From assembly GCF_000764305.2 (NCBI RefSeq), contig NW_025931927.1, positions 61,703 to 125,702 of the forward strand: 64,000 nt of DNA. The letters run 5' to 3'. The notes beneath the pieces were generated by a model that did no database searches, was not told where the DNA came from, and saw only the letters and a list, made by a program, of their open reading frames with translations. The DNA is from Hyalella azteca (taxonomy: Eukaryota > Arthropoda > Malacostraca > Amphipoda > Hyalellidae). This document shows positions 1-12,500 of the stretch, piece by piece; positions within the stretch are counted from its first letter, which is position 1, and the number at the start of each line of letters is the position of its first letter. Both the position numbers and the translations under genes were made by a program.

Positions 1-339
1 CTGCTGCTAATGCTGTGCACTTAGTAACCTTGCATCGCACCGTCTTGCAGATGGATCTAACCATTCATGTTAGTCTCGAGAGGTTCTGTGTGTCACAATC
101 TGTGTTAATTCAGGTTTTATTTGTTGCACTTTGAATAGTTTTTCATTTGATGGTCGAGTCGTGAATGCAAGATATCATACGTGGCCGCGCTTCTCCACTG
201 CAATCTTCCTAAAATATCGTGCAGTCAGCGAGGGGAAGCTGTCTTGAATAATTCGTTCAGATTGAGAATATCACATCCTGGTACCGCTGCACTCGCAAAT
301 ATTGTTGATTCCGAGGCTCTTTCAGTTTGTGCGTCTCAA

Positions 340-560
340 TACTCGTTTGTCCATTTCAATACTCGAACGTAAATCTGAATACTCGTTTGTCCATTTCAAT
401 ACTCGTATGTCCATTTCAATACTCGTTTTTTTGTATCTGCATACTCGATTGTCCAATTTAATACTCGCTTGTCCGTCTCAATGCTATTCTGTTCATCACA
501 ATAGCCGTATATAAATCCTCATACTCGCATGTCCATCGCAACACTCGTTATTCTGGTGAC
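340..560. repeat. Degenerate ~20-base tandem repeat
   Basis: A unit resembling ACTCGTTTGTCCATTTCAAT is repeated about ten times with substitutions and small length changes. The open frames across it are by-products of the repeat. Confidence 0.7.
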
Positions 561-1545
561 AGTTCGCGTTCCTATCGTTGCTCTCTTCATGTCTTATTCT
601 CTATGTTTTGCTCACCTTCATTGAGCTTTTTTTTTTATTTTATCCTGAATTATGTTGTGCATGACTTCTCGCTTCCTAACAACTCCTTGTATAAGCTACT
701 TTAATTAACAGTAACATTATAATACTTGGAGTATGAAAATCAGTAACGTAAAGTATTAATAACCGTGACGTAAAGTATTAATTAGATTTAAAATATTAAA
801 GTATGTAGTACAAAGTGTTGATGTCCCTAAAAAATATAGACATGATTTAATTTCGCATATTCTGACCTAAAACTCGTAGTCGTTTGTTGATAACAATTTA
901 TTATTGTTCAATGTGATGAATTTGTTGTGCTGAGGTTCCCATTATTCACTGCAGAATGAATGCGTGTGACTTTATAAGGAACCATTTCAAAAGTTTAGTT
1001 TAATTAATCATTAATTAAGTAATCATTAATTAATTAATCATTAATTAATTAATCATTAATTAATTAATTAATCGATAATTAATTAATCATTAACTTACCT
1101 TTTTACAATCAGAAAAGTAAGTGAGATCTTGTCCAAATAACCATGCGCTTTTTTGCAAGTGTGTGGGTCACCTAAACTAAACTTGTTTACCTAAACTTCT
1201 ATTCAATAACAGGACACCATTAATCACGTTTAATATTTGGTTCATTTAAACTCAGAATTGCAGTTTAGTTGCAAATTATTACATAAGTTTAAGCATTATT
1301 CATGTTATAAACCTTGGGCTGATCTTAACATTTGTGTTACGAATTCCTGACACAATAACGTATACGTCGGAGCTAGCGACACTTATGAGTTCTTTGACCC
1401 GCTTTTCTTTTTGTGTGTTCTCCAGCGAGCTTATATAGCTCGCTGTGTGTATAGTGTGTGTTTCTTGTGGTGATATTGTGTTATAGTGTGTTTCTTGTGG
1501 TGATATTGTGTTATAGTGTGTTTCTTGTGGTGATATTGTGTTATA

Positions 1546-1583
1546 GTGTGTCTTATACACATCTAGATGTGTATAAGAGACAG
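1546..1583. other. Nextera mate-pair junction adapter (contaminant)
   Basis: The sequence matches the two back-to-back 19-base Tn5 mosaic ends of the Nextera mate-pair junction adapter. The first half has two mismatches to CTGTCTCTTATACACATCT where it blends into the minisatellite. The second half, AGATGTGTATAAGAGACAG, is exact. This is synthetic, not genomic. Confidence 0.93.
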
Positions 1584-1662
1584 CTATAACACAATATCAC
1601 CACACGAAACACACTATAACACAATATCACCACACGAAACACACTATAACACAATATCACCA

Positions 1663-1700
1663 CTGTCTCTTATACACATCTAGATGTGTATAAGAGACAG
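1663..1700. other. Nextera mate-pair junction adapter (contaminant)
   Basis: All 38 bases match the joined mosaic-end pair, CTGTCTCTTATACACATCT followed by its reverse complement. A perfect copy in an animal chromosome is best explained by untrimmed mate-pair reads in the assembly. Confidence 0.96.
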
Positions 1701-4700
1701 ATATTGTGTTATAGTGTGTTTCGTGTGGTGATATTGTGTTATAGTGGTGTGTTGATATTGTGTTATAGTGTGTTTCTTGTGGTGATATTGTGTTATAGTG
1801 TGTTTCTTGTGGTGATATTGTGTTATAGTGTGTTTCTTGTGGTGATATCTGAGCTTGTAATTGTCCACTCGAATTGTCTAATTGATATTATATGAATCTT
1901 TAAAGGAACTCGTGTACTCTGAAACCTACAAATAGATTTATGTAAAGTCTATTCATAGAATTGTTATCAACTTAGGTTTAATTTTTAACGAACGGGCATT
2001 TATATTTTTCTCAACCACTTGTTCGATGAATTATAATACCGCGAATTTTTAGGTGATTTGCGACGAGGCGTAAAATGCATAGGAAAAAAAGCGTATACAC
2101 TCGGAGAATCTAGTGACACTTTGTGCAAATAATGATGCGCTTCTCGTTCTTGTGACCCATTTGGCCCGGCAGATGGGCGTATCAGTGCTGAGATCAGCTC
2201 TCTGCTCGTTCCGTGAGTAAAAAAAAGTGTCACCATCCGGACAATAGAGCCATTCATTTCAGTGAGTGTAACGTGTAAGACGCTCAAGAAGGCGCTGAAG
2301 CGACACTCGAAATGTTACAGTATCGTTTATGCAGATCTTTGCTTAATATGTCACTGTATTAATAGCAGAGTGAAGTTATATCTGCCCAATATATTGATTA
2401 TTTATCAAATCTTCATCATACCATCGTGCCTTCGAAGCTGGAATTATGTTTAATAACAACTAACATTTGTTCGTCGTTCGGTGGTGAGTTTGAATTGTTA
2501 GGTGCGGTTGCTTGTCTTTTATGGCAATTCATTTACGATGTTCATCTTCTACAATACTTTAATTTCGCCTGAAATTAAATTGAAACATTTATCTATATAT
2601 GCACAAATTGTTCCAGAAGACCTAGGGCATTTTTGTGACGCATTTTACTAATTTTTTGAAGAGATTACTTGTAAGATTTTGAATCGTATTATATTAATGT
2701 AATTGATATTAGAGCACCTCGCTCGTGTGGAAGTATCCGAATGTTTGTGCTGTACCTAATGTTACTAGACTTTCCTGGTAGGTATCTCCATGACGTTTAC
2801 TTTGTCCTTTCAACTGTTTATGTGGCTCTAAATTTTATGACATTTTTAATTTATGACTTTTTATATTTTTTATGACTTTTATCACGGCACTGCACCTGGG
2901 CGTTTGTTGTACAAGCTTATTATATTTCTATATGTTTTGATCAAATTACGTTTGTAGAACTGGTCTCTTTGGATATAACCAACGAAAAAGGTTTAAAAAT
3001 ATCATTCGGTTGGTCGCTGCCAAACAATGCATAAATGATATCTGTTTAATGTGGGCTACAAGTGGAATGGTATAGCAAAAACCAGACCGCACTGTCTATA
3101 GGGATTGTTATTTTCTTCTGATGATTGTTTATTTTTATGTTTCTCATTAAATGTAGTGCACGTCTCATAGAAATATATCCGTGTTTATTTTAATTTAATG
3201 AAAAAGATTTTACTATCAGTAATACATTGATTCTCAGCCACTATTGAACGTCGCGGGGGACAAAAAACTCATTAATAAAGTGTTTTTGTTCTCGCTTCTA
3301 AACGCTGTGTTGTTTTTTTAATTGTTTTCGTGTTCATGCTTGTGTTGCTTTGCTTTAGCTTAATCTTTTGCAGTTGTCACTTGCCAGTTTGTTGCCTGTA
3401 GCTGCACTCTATCTTGAACCAAACCGCAGTGTTTAGACTTTGTTAACAAACTTGTATCACGTATCGCGTCAGTGTTTTCGTTTTCAGATGTCAAATGTCG
3501 CAATTCAAACCAAATTCTTTAAAATAAATGCTATATTGTATTCACTACGTATGGCATGTACAATCATTTGGCAATAATTTAACCAATCAAAGTCGTAATA
3601 ATGGTAATTTGTCAGTATTTTGTTGATGACATTATAAAGTCGGATCCTTTGCGATTGACTGTGAAACGCAGGATAAATTTTAGGCTGCGCATTCTTGGTT
3701 GAATTTAACCGTTTCGACATTTTAATAACCTGTCCTAAAGTCAACCTCAGGTAATTAGTTCTGTATCTTATGTCAAATTAATCCACTATAAAAATTATCG
3801 AAAAAATCATCATATTGAGTGACACTATTTACATGAACCTAAAATTTTGCTCTCGTCCGAGGCTCGTGATCAAAATTTGCAACAATTGTGAGGAGTAATG
3901 TCATATTGTACGTCGGTATCAAACTGCAGTGCAATTGGAGCCATAATAAACTGTCTTGCAATAAACTGGCAAGTGCAACTTTGTATTTATTAGCCTCTTA
4001 TTCTTTGTAAATATCAAGTTCTTCGTGGAAATAGCGTAACATTTGTAAATATTTATTTCGATCTGGCGCTTGAAATTCCGTCATTATCTTGGTGACTAAC
4101 TTATTTAAACTAACAAATATTGTTTCCTGGGTCTTGAATGTTTAATGTTTTTGATATTATCTTAAATTTACAGAAATCCCATTGTAAAACCTTTCGTCTT
4201 AACGTACAAGGTTGGTCTTGCTAAGTTATTCGTCATGAATAATCAAAAGCCAAATTTCGTCAATTGCTGAGATGGGGAAAAAAATGTGTGGGAAAATTTT
4301 GTGTGAAAAAATTGCACTCAAATTTAAACGAGTTTTCACGTGCATGCACGCACCTGTATATATAGTGTATAGCTTGAATATTTACACGATCTAGAAAGTC
4401 GCGCTCATTTGCATGACAGGAGTGTCAGAGTGAGTAAAAAAGTACAGGTACGGTTCTACGTTCACACTTGCAACACAATTGTCTAAAATAATTAGCTACC
4501 GCCTTGTTCTAATGCTTGAACATTTTTGATTGATTGACCTGCACATTAAATCAGCAAGAATCAAAAACATTACCAATATCTGCAGTTATTTTGTAAATGT
4601 CTCTTCGTTCGCCAAAATACTGTGCGCAAGTTGACAAACCCGTCGCATTTTTTCTCACGAGATCTCACTCCTCCTCGGGACCCAGATTCATTGACACGTA

Positions 4701-5423
4701 ATTCCAGAGTGCGGATTATTCAGAATTATTGCTTAGTTACATTAATTGACTTTCATGGAACTTCGCTAAAGTAATTTATATGTTGCGCTTGTGATGGAAA
4801 TCCTTGTATTGTAACGACTTCAACTGCAAGATGGGAGCTATAAATGCCTATAGCAATCTTCTCCAGAGGCATACAGAGCACAGGCATGTACAGTCGAGAC
4901 TCAAAATCAACCTCAAAGTTTTAAATTGATGATGTTTTCGTTACCAAAACGCTGATTTTATATTGACGCACTAGCTTTGTAGATTGACTGTCTCGTCATG
5001 TAACACTCTCTGGTGCATCAGTGGCTCGGTAATCAATTGCAAACACTGTAGGAAAACGGTAAAAAAATCGTCTGTTTGGCGTCCTAGTGGCCAACCTCGA
5101 CTGAAACTAAACCATGTCGCCGTATTTTGCAGGTATAGGTTGAAACTTGAAAAAACACGGCTACTTTGATTTAATGGTTAACCAGAACAACGGTCCAGCC
5201 GCCCAACGGCGTTTTTTTAGTTTCTCCGCTGATAAACCGGCTTGCAGTCTCCATGGGAAATAATCAACGATATAAACTTCGAAAGTTGACTGCCTGGCCC
5301 CCGCTAGGATGTTGTTCATCGGATGCATATAATCCCAACCTGGCGAATGACGTTGAATTAACATTGATCCAACCAAACAACGTTTAATTTAACGTTAGGT
5401 TTCGGGTGTGATATTAGTTTGCC

Positions 5424-5550
5424 TACCTTCCAACTTAGAACTGCCTTCCAACTTAGAACTGCCTTCCAACTTAGAAATACCTTCCAACTTAGAACTGCCT
5501 TCCAACTTAGAACTGCCTTCCAACTTAGAACTGCCTTCCAACTTAGAACT
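5424..5550. repeat. 18-base minisatellite
   Basis: About seven tandem copies of GCCTTCCAACTTAGAACT with one variant unit (GAAATA). The array stops abruptly at the single N at 5551. Confidence 0.9.
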
Positions 5551-5551
5551 N

Positions 5552-6258
5552 GCGTGATGCCCTCACCACCACAACCTGGTGGTGCGTGATGCCCTCACCA
5601 CCACAACCTGGTGGTGCGTGATGCCCTCACCACCACAACCTGGTGGTGCGTGATGCCCTCACCACCACAACCTGGTGGTGCGTGATGCCCTCACCACCAC
5701 AACCTGGTGGTGCGTGATGCCCTCACCACCACAACCTGGTGGTGCGTGATGCCCTCACCACCACAACCTGGTGGTGCGTGATGCCCTCACCACCACAACC
5801 TGGTGGTGCGTGATGCCCTCACCACCACAACCTGGTGGTGCGTGATGCCCTCACCACCACAACCTGGTGGTGCGTGATGCCCTCACCACCACAACCTGGT
5901 GGTGCGTGATGCCCTCACCACCACAACCTGGTGGTGCGTGATGCCCTCACCACCACAACCTGGTGGTGCGTGATGCCCTCACCACCACAACCTGGTGGTG
6001 CGTGATGCCCTCACCACCACAACCTGGTGGTGCGTGATGCCCTCACCACCACAACCTGGTGGTGCGTGATGCCCTCACCACCACAACCTGGTGGTGCGTG
6101 ATGCCCTCACCACCACAACCTGGTGGTGCGTGATGCCCTCACCACCACAACCTGGTGGTGCGTGATGCCCTCACCACCACAACCTGGTGGTGCGTGATGC
6201 CCTCACCACCACAACCTGGTGGTGCGTGATGCCCTCACCACCACAACCTGGTGGTGCG
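5552..6258. repeat. 32-base GC-rich satellite, ~22 copies
   Basis: About 22 head-to-tail copies of a 32-base unit that look identical by eye. Each contains CCACCACAACCTGGTGG, an inverted repeat that can fold into a hairpin (CCACCA/TGGTGG). The unit is far more GC-rich than its surroundings. Uniformity and the N at its left edge suggest recent expansion or an assembly-collapsed array. Confidence 0.93.
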
Positions 6259-6538
6259 TGATGTATGCAACTCTTGCGTGCGTATCTTCCGGCCGATACT
6301 CACGCAGATCTCCTATTAAACTGTAAAATTTGAGCAATATTACTTATTCTGAGTCTTGATTATTACTGGCGACAGGTCTGATGATGTGTTCAGGCATTTG
6401 CTTGTCATCTGCCTTTTATAAGCCTATCATCGGTCACGCCTCAATATAAATATTTAAATTAAAACCTAAACTTAAGAACTATATTTAACAAAATTATCAT
6501 AACTTTTAAACTTTATCAGTAGAATATGATGCCCACAG

Positions 6539-9500
6539 GCCAGCGTTGCAGGATATGAAGGCAACGCGTCGCTGTCTGTGACAGTTGAGCCTCACGAGGC
6601 CACAGCAGCAAAGCTGGTCCTCATGGAGGGCCAGGCTCAGGTGCCCCACTCCGCAGGGCCAATCGCCTCAGTCAGCTCAGGCCCCACCAACGCTAGAAAA
6701 TTTATAACTAATTTAGCCGACAAGTTGTCGGCGTCCAAGGCACAAAGTCTGGTGCAGAAGGAGGGTGCCCCTGATGCAGGAGGTGCCCCTGATGCAGGAG
6801 GTGCCCCTGCGTTCGCAAGTCTCGATGCAGGGGCCCTGTCTCACGAGACCTGGCGCTACCACACCTTCTACGAGATGGAGGACATCCTGAAAGATCTCGT
6901 GGACAAACACGACCACGTCGCGTCGCTGCACACGTCAGTTATTTCCTCAGTAAATTGTATTCGCTTTCCTCAGTAAATTGTATTCGCTTTCCTCAGTAAA
7001 TTGTATTCGCTTTCCTCAGTAAATTCTATTCGCTTTCCTCAGTAAATTGTATTCGCTTTCCTCGGTAAATTGTATTCGCTTTCTTCAGTAAATTCTATTC
7101 GCTTTCTTCAGTAAATTGTATTCGCTTTCTTCAGTAAATTCTATTCGCTTTCTTCAGTAAATTGTATTCGCTTTCTTCACTAAATTCTATTCGCTTTCTT
7201 CAGTAAATTGTATTCGCTTTCTTCACTAAATTCTATTCGCTTTCCTCACTAAATTCTATTCGCTTTCTTCAGTAAATTCTATTCGCTTTCTTCACTAAAT
7301 TGTATTCGCAGTTCGCGGCAGTTACTGATAAATTAATGCATGCTTAATAATGATGTTGCTATACTTGAGTAGGGTTTGGTGAATTAATCAATGCTTTAAA
7401 TTATTACACCTACACGAGCTAGGTTTGGTATATTAGCGTACAGAAGTTGTCACGCGTACTACATAATGTTAAACTACATACGTAAATTAGTGTACAATAG
7501 TTTAAGAACTAACGCTTACTGTTAAACTACATAAGCCAATTAGTGTACAATAGCTTAAGAACTAACGCTTACTGTTAAACTACATAAGCCAATTAGTGTA
7601 CAATAGCTTAAGAACTAACGCTTACTGTTAAACTACATAAGCCAATTAGTGTACAATAGCTTAAGAACTAACGCTTACTGTTAAACTACATAAGCCAATT
7701 AGTGTACAATAGCTTAAGAACTAACGCTTACTGTTAAACTACATAAGCCAATTAGTGTACAATAGCTTAAGAACTACCAACATGCAATAGTTTAGATATA
7801 AACTAACACTTACATCTCATAACAGCATCGGTCGCAGCTCCACAAGTCGCCCCATCCTGGCGCTGGAGTTGTACCTTCCCCCGGCCCCTCCCTCTGGCCA
7901 CGTCACGCTCATCTCCACCAGGAGCCCTAAGGGCGTTAGCGCCCCCCATGACCCACCAAGCGTTCTCCTGCTGGGGGGCGTGAGATCTCAGGATGTCACA
8001 TCCGCTGAAATTCTACTTAAACTTGCCACGTGAGTTGTGAATTTCTGATGAATATTTGGTCTGTTTTCAACTGTTTTTTGAATGTTTTTAATTTTTTAAT
8101 TTAACACGTTGACTCCGAAGTGGTACATATGCGTACCACGAAGTGTATTTCTCCAGGACGTAGTGGTACATAGTAATTCAGGTTGCCTAAAATCGGCCAA
8201 ATTCGAGAACAAAAAAGGCCGATAATTCAATGTATACTAGTTTATTTGAAGGTTCCGCTATAAAAATTCAATTTCTTTTCTTTTTACAGTATTTAAAATT
8301 TAATTAGGAAGTACCCCTATCATAAATTTTAGCAGACCAACGCAATTGAGAAAAACTAAATCACGGAATTTGTCCTGAAAAAATGACCGTCTGGCAACCC
8401 TGCTTAAAAACAGTACAAGAACGGAAATAATAGCACAAGATGAAGCAATCGGAGTCAACGTGTTAAATTAATTATTATATCTAATCTTATTCAAACTTGA
8501 TGCGTGAGCTGTAACCAATTTGTCCAATAATTTTCGTTTCCAGCAGTGTTTTAATAATGATGGAGAAATTACTGACAAAAATGTATGCATAAATATATTA
8601 CACTAGGACTAACCACGTTTGAAATGGAATATTTCATGTTTCATACTTCATTTTAAGAGCATATATTTTTCTATTTCTTAACTTGTTTTTAGCGCATTTT
8701 CTCATTTATTGAAGAAATGCCCTAATGTGCTTGTCATGTCTGTCGGTCTGTCCGTCCGAATGTCTGTCTGTCCGTCCGTGACTTCAAGTTTTCGTCGACG
8801 AGAAAATGCGCTTTCTTGTCACTCACTGCAGTGAGTACTGAGTTATATTTTTTGATATTTCTGGACATTTCTATTTTATTAAGAAATATTTCTTACCTCT
8901 CCTGCAGTCACATGGTCGCTAACCACCACGAAGACCCTGACATCAACGCCCTCCTGAAGGCGGTGCGGGTGTTCATTGTGCCCTCCCTCGCCCCCGACGC
9001 CCTCGACGCCCTCCCTCAGGAGACGGCGGCCGTCACCGCAGCGCCCGTCCTCGGCTACGGCAGGAGGGCGGCGCCCTCGGAGCTCTGCTTGGATGAACAC
9101 GTCAAGCCTAGCGTCAACTTCGACGCCATCTTTGATAATCATAGTTAGTTTAGTGCATAATTATCGTTTTTAATTGTTTAATTAATTATCAGTTAATTAT
9201 CGTATCTTTGTTCAGTTAATTATTGTATCGTTGTTTAGTTAATTATCAGTTAATTATAGTATCGTTGTTCAGTTAATTAATTGTATTTAATAATTGCCGG
9301 GTGGGCTAACTTTGGCCTGTTATTAATCAATTAGCCCGGAAATTTAGGTAGAACTATTTTGTGAATGATATCCTACGATGACATAAAGCAAATTTTCACT
9401 ATAATTAACATCAATCAATCTGATTTATATTAAAATATTCCTGAAGAAAATAAAATTAATTGCTGATCCCTGGAAGATTATTTTTCATTATAATTAACAT

Positions 9501-12500
9501 TAATCAATATGATTAATATTCTAATATTCCCGAAAAAATAAATGCTGAGCGCTGGAAGACTATAACCTGACGCAGGCGACGCGACGGTGGGCGACGTGCT
9601 GACGTGGGGGCGGCAGCAGCGGCTGACGCTGACGGCGGTGGTGGGGGGCGGTGCTGAGGGCGTCACCCTGCCCTACGCACAGCAGGGACGACAGATGCCG
9701 CCCCTTGATAAGCTCGTAATTATTATACATTTATTATTGTATACATTTATTATAATATAATTATTATTAACATCTTTGTTGATCTCAATACCTGCTCTTC
9801 TGACTTGATTCAGAATCTCCTCAGACCTAATACTCGTGAATTACGAATTGAAATTAAAGCTTGAATAATACGGGACTGATTATAGGAAGTAGATAATACG
9901 GGATCGAGTATTTCTGGTCGATAATTCGGCATTAATAATCGGGGATCGATAATCCGGGATTGCTAATCCGGGATCTATAATCCGGGGTCGATAATCCGGT
10001 ATTTATAATTGGACTGCAGGCGCTGTGGGAGCTGGGGAGCAGGTACAGCGCGGTGGCAGGGCTCCCACAGCAGTTGGACGCCTGCTGGGGGGCGCCCCTG
10101 GACCGCGGCGTGAGCGCTGCTAACGAACTCACTGACCCCCACCCCGGCGCCTTCATGGTCTGTCTTAATATCAATTATTACTTAATTTCTAATATACAAT
10201 GAGTATATTGAATTATTACTTAATTCTTACTAAATATACTATAACAGTGCTTAATTATTATTTAATTTTTACTTAATATAAAATAATAATAATGAAATTA
10301 TTATGTAATTCTTACTTGATATATATTAACAGTGCTTAATTATTACTTAATTCTTACTTAATATAAATTAACAGTACTTAATTACTCAATATACAATAAT
10401 AATACTTGATTATTAATTATTTCTTACTTAAAGTACAATGAGTATACCGTATTTAATTATTACTTAATTCATACTTAAATTACAATGAGTATATTTAATT
10501 ATTACTTAATTCATACTTAAATTACAATGAGTATATTTAATTATTACTTAATTCTTCCTTAATATACAAAAATAATACCTAATTACTGATTTTCTATCAC
10601 AATTACACTACACGCTACAATATTACACTATTACTACCCTATTGTACAGTTTTATTTTACTTCGATTCATATCGCATACAATCATCCATCTTTTATATTA
10701 TCGCTGAAAGATGATGAATAATTTTCATAATTACATTAGAATTGCCTTCATCAAACAATTGCGGTGAATGAATCTTGAATATTATCCTCATTCTAATATC
10801 CATAAACTAAACCATCACAAATTATTATTTATGACATGAACATTTGTAAGGAACGTAACGTTATGTACGCAGTCGGCTTCTGCCCCCAGCTCTGCGTTAT
10901 GTTTCGGTATTACAACAAACTGTCGCTAATTTAATATTTTATTACGATTAACTGCCGACGATACTAATTATTACGACAAACTGCCGCTAAGTATTTTTTG
11001 TAATCGTTCTCCTTCACGCATGTTAAAAATGTTATAATTATTATATTTCTTGTATATTAATATAGTACATGTTATTAATATTATATATTTATATATATTA
11101 TAAAGACCTATATATATTATATATTATACTATATAGAATATATTATATATATTCAATATATATTATAAATATTATATAAATTATGGAACATTACGATGCA
11201 CCGCAGGACCGATGGTACAGCGAGAGCATCAGCCTGCCCCTGACGGTGCACTACGGCTGCTGTGGTGCAGTGCAGCCACAGCACCTGCAGCAGCTGTGGC
11301 AGCAGCACTCCAGGGCGCTGCTCAACTTCGCTCAGGCGTCCCTTGCTACATTCAACGGTCTTATTTACTAGCATTTCTTTGATATTTTTAGTGTTCTGAG
11401 GCTGTACTATCTAAGGCTTAATTACACGTAGTGGTCTAAGTACTAAGTACACTTAACGGCATAAGTATACATAACGACCGCTACGTGTACTTAGGACACG
11501 TAGCGACCTATTTACACGTATCATCTTTAGTACTTGTAGCGGCCTTAGTACAAGTAGCGCAAATGAGGAAGATGCGGCCTAAGTAGGTACACGTAGCGGT
11601 CAATTTCTCATCAGTGACTGTAGGTGCAGCTAGAAAAGCTACCATTGATTGGGTGATGGAGTTAGGAATTCATAACTATCTGTGATAGTACGGCCATTGT
11701 AAAGATTTTTGTTGCATAATTATTGGTGATCAAGAATAAGTCGCAGTGCTAGTTTATTTATTATAGAACAAGTCAAGCCAAGCCGACTGCTTATCCAGTT
11801 TCAATGTGAAGGTCAGCGTCGGCCTTTGCTCATGGTTTTTTTAGCGCATTTTCTCATTTATGGAAAAAATGCACTATTGTGCTCGCCATGTCCGTCTGTC
11901 TGTCCGTCCGTCCTTCCGCGACCTCAAGTTTTCGTCGACGAGAAAATGCGCTCTCTGTCACTCATTGCAGTGAGTACTGAGTTACATTTTTTTGTACTGC
12001 TAGTGAATTTGCTTCCGACGGCTTTAATATTATTGTCACTTGGTAATTTTTTTCAGATGAATGTTAAATTCATAATTTTTTGCTCACTTTTATCCTCAGT
12101 AAATCAATTATCGTACTCTCGTGTGCAGGCTACGTGGTAGACTCTAGCAACGCGCCCGTAGCGGGGGCGGAACTTTACTTCGACAACACCTCCTTCAGCG
12201 TCCGCTCCGACACCAACGGCGCCTTCCGTCGCCCTGTCGCCCCTGGCGCCCACACCATCACAGTGTCCGCCCACGGCTTCTTCCCCACCACCGTCCCCGT
12301 CACCGTGCATGGGGAACTAGAAACATATACAGAAGGGCAACACCCTCCTGCTGGTGGGGAAGTAGGGGTAACGGGACATGGAGGTGTCCCGCTGGTCGTG
12401 GTGCTGCAGCGAGACATGAGGGTCTGGGGCGTGCCGAGACTTACGTTCGTCTTCGCTGTTGGTGAGCTGCCATCCGTGCAGTGTTCTGGCTACACACAGA

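Larger units (their letters stand above)
1440..1850. repeat. 30-base minisatellite disrupted by adapters
   Basis: A 30-base unit containing TTTCTTGTGGTGATATTGTG is repeated in tandem on both sides of two adapter sequences. Between the adapters (1584-1662) the unit appears in inverted orientation and with a small variant (CGTGTGG for CTTGTGG), as expected if unrelated mate-pair ends were joined. True length and orientation of the array are unknown. Confidence 0.8.
1..6538. other. Left flank without recognisable exons
   Basis: I find no exon that I can assign to a gene here. The carboxypeptidase D exon at 6539 begins in the middle of a domain, so upstream exons must exist, either hidden in this stretch or beyond the window. 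The stretch is AT-rich and holds degenerate 20-base repeats (about 340-560), simple TTAATTAA-type sequence (about 1005-1090), a 30-base minisatellite interrupted by sequencing adapters (1440-1850), and two satellite arrays (5424-6258). Open frames at 2000-2287, 3505-3744 and 5161-5376 on the - strand show no family I know. Confidence 0.5.

Noticed and set aside
1300..1895. Open frames on both strands rich in THYNTISPQE or ILCYSVFLVV repeats
   Set aside because: They are translations of a minisatellite running through synthetic adapter sequence.
5552..6258. Regular array resembling a CRISPR
   Set aside because: Units are directly adjacent 32-base copies with no unique spacers, in a eukaryotic chromosome. 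It is a satellite.
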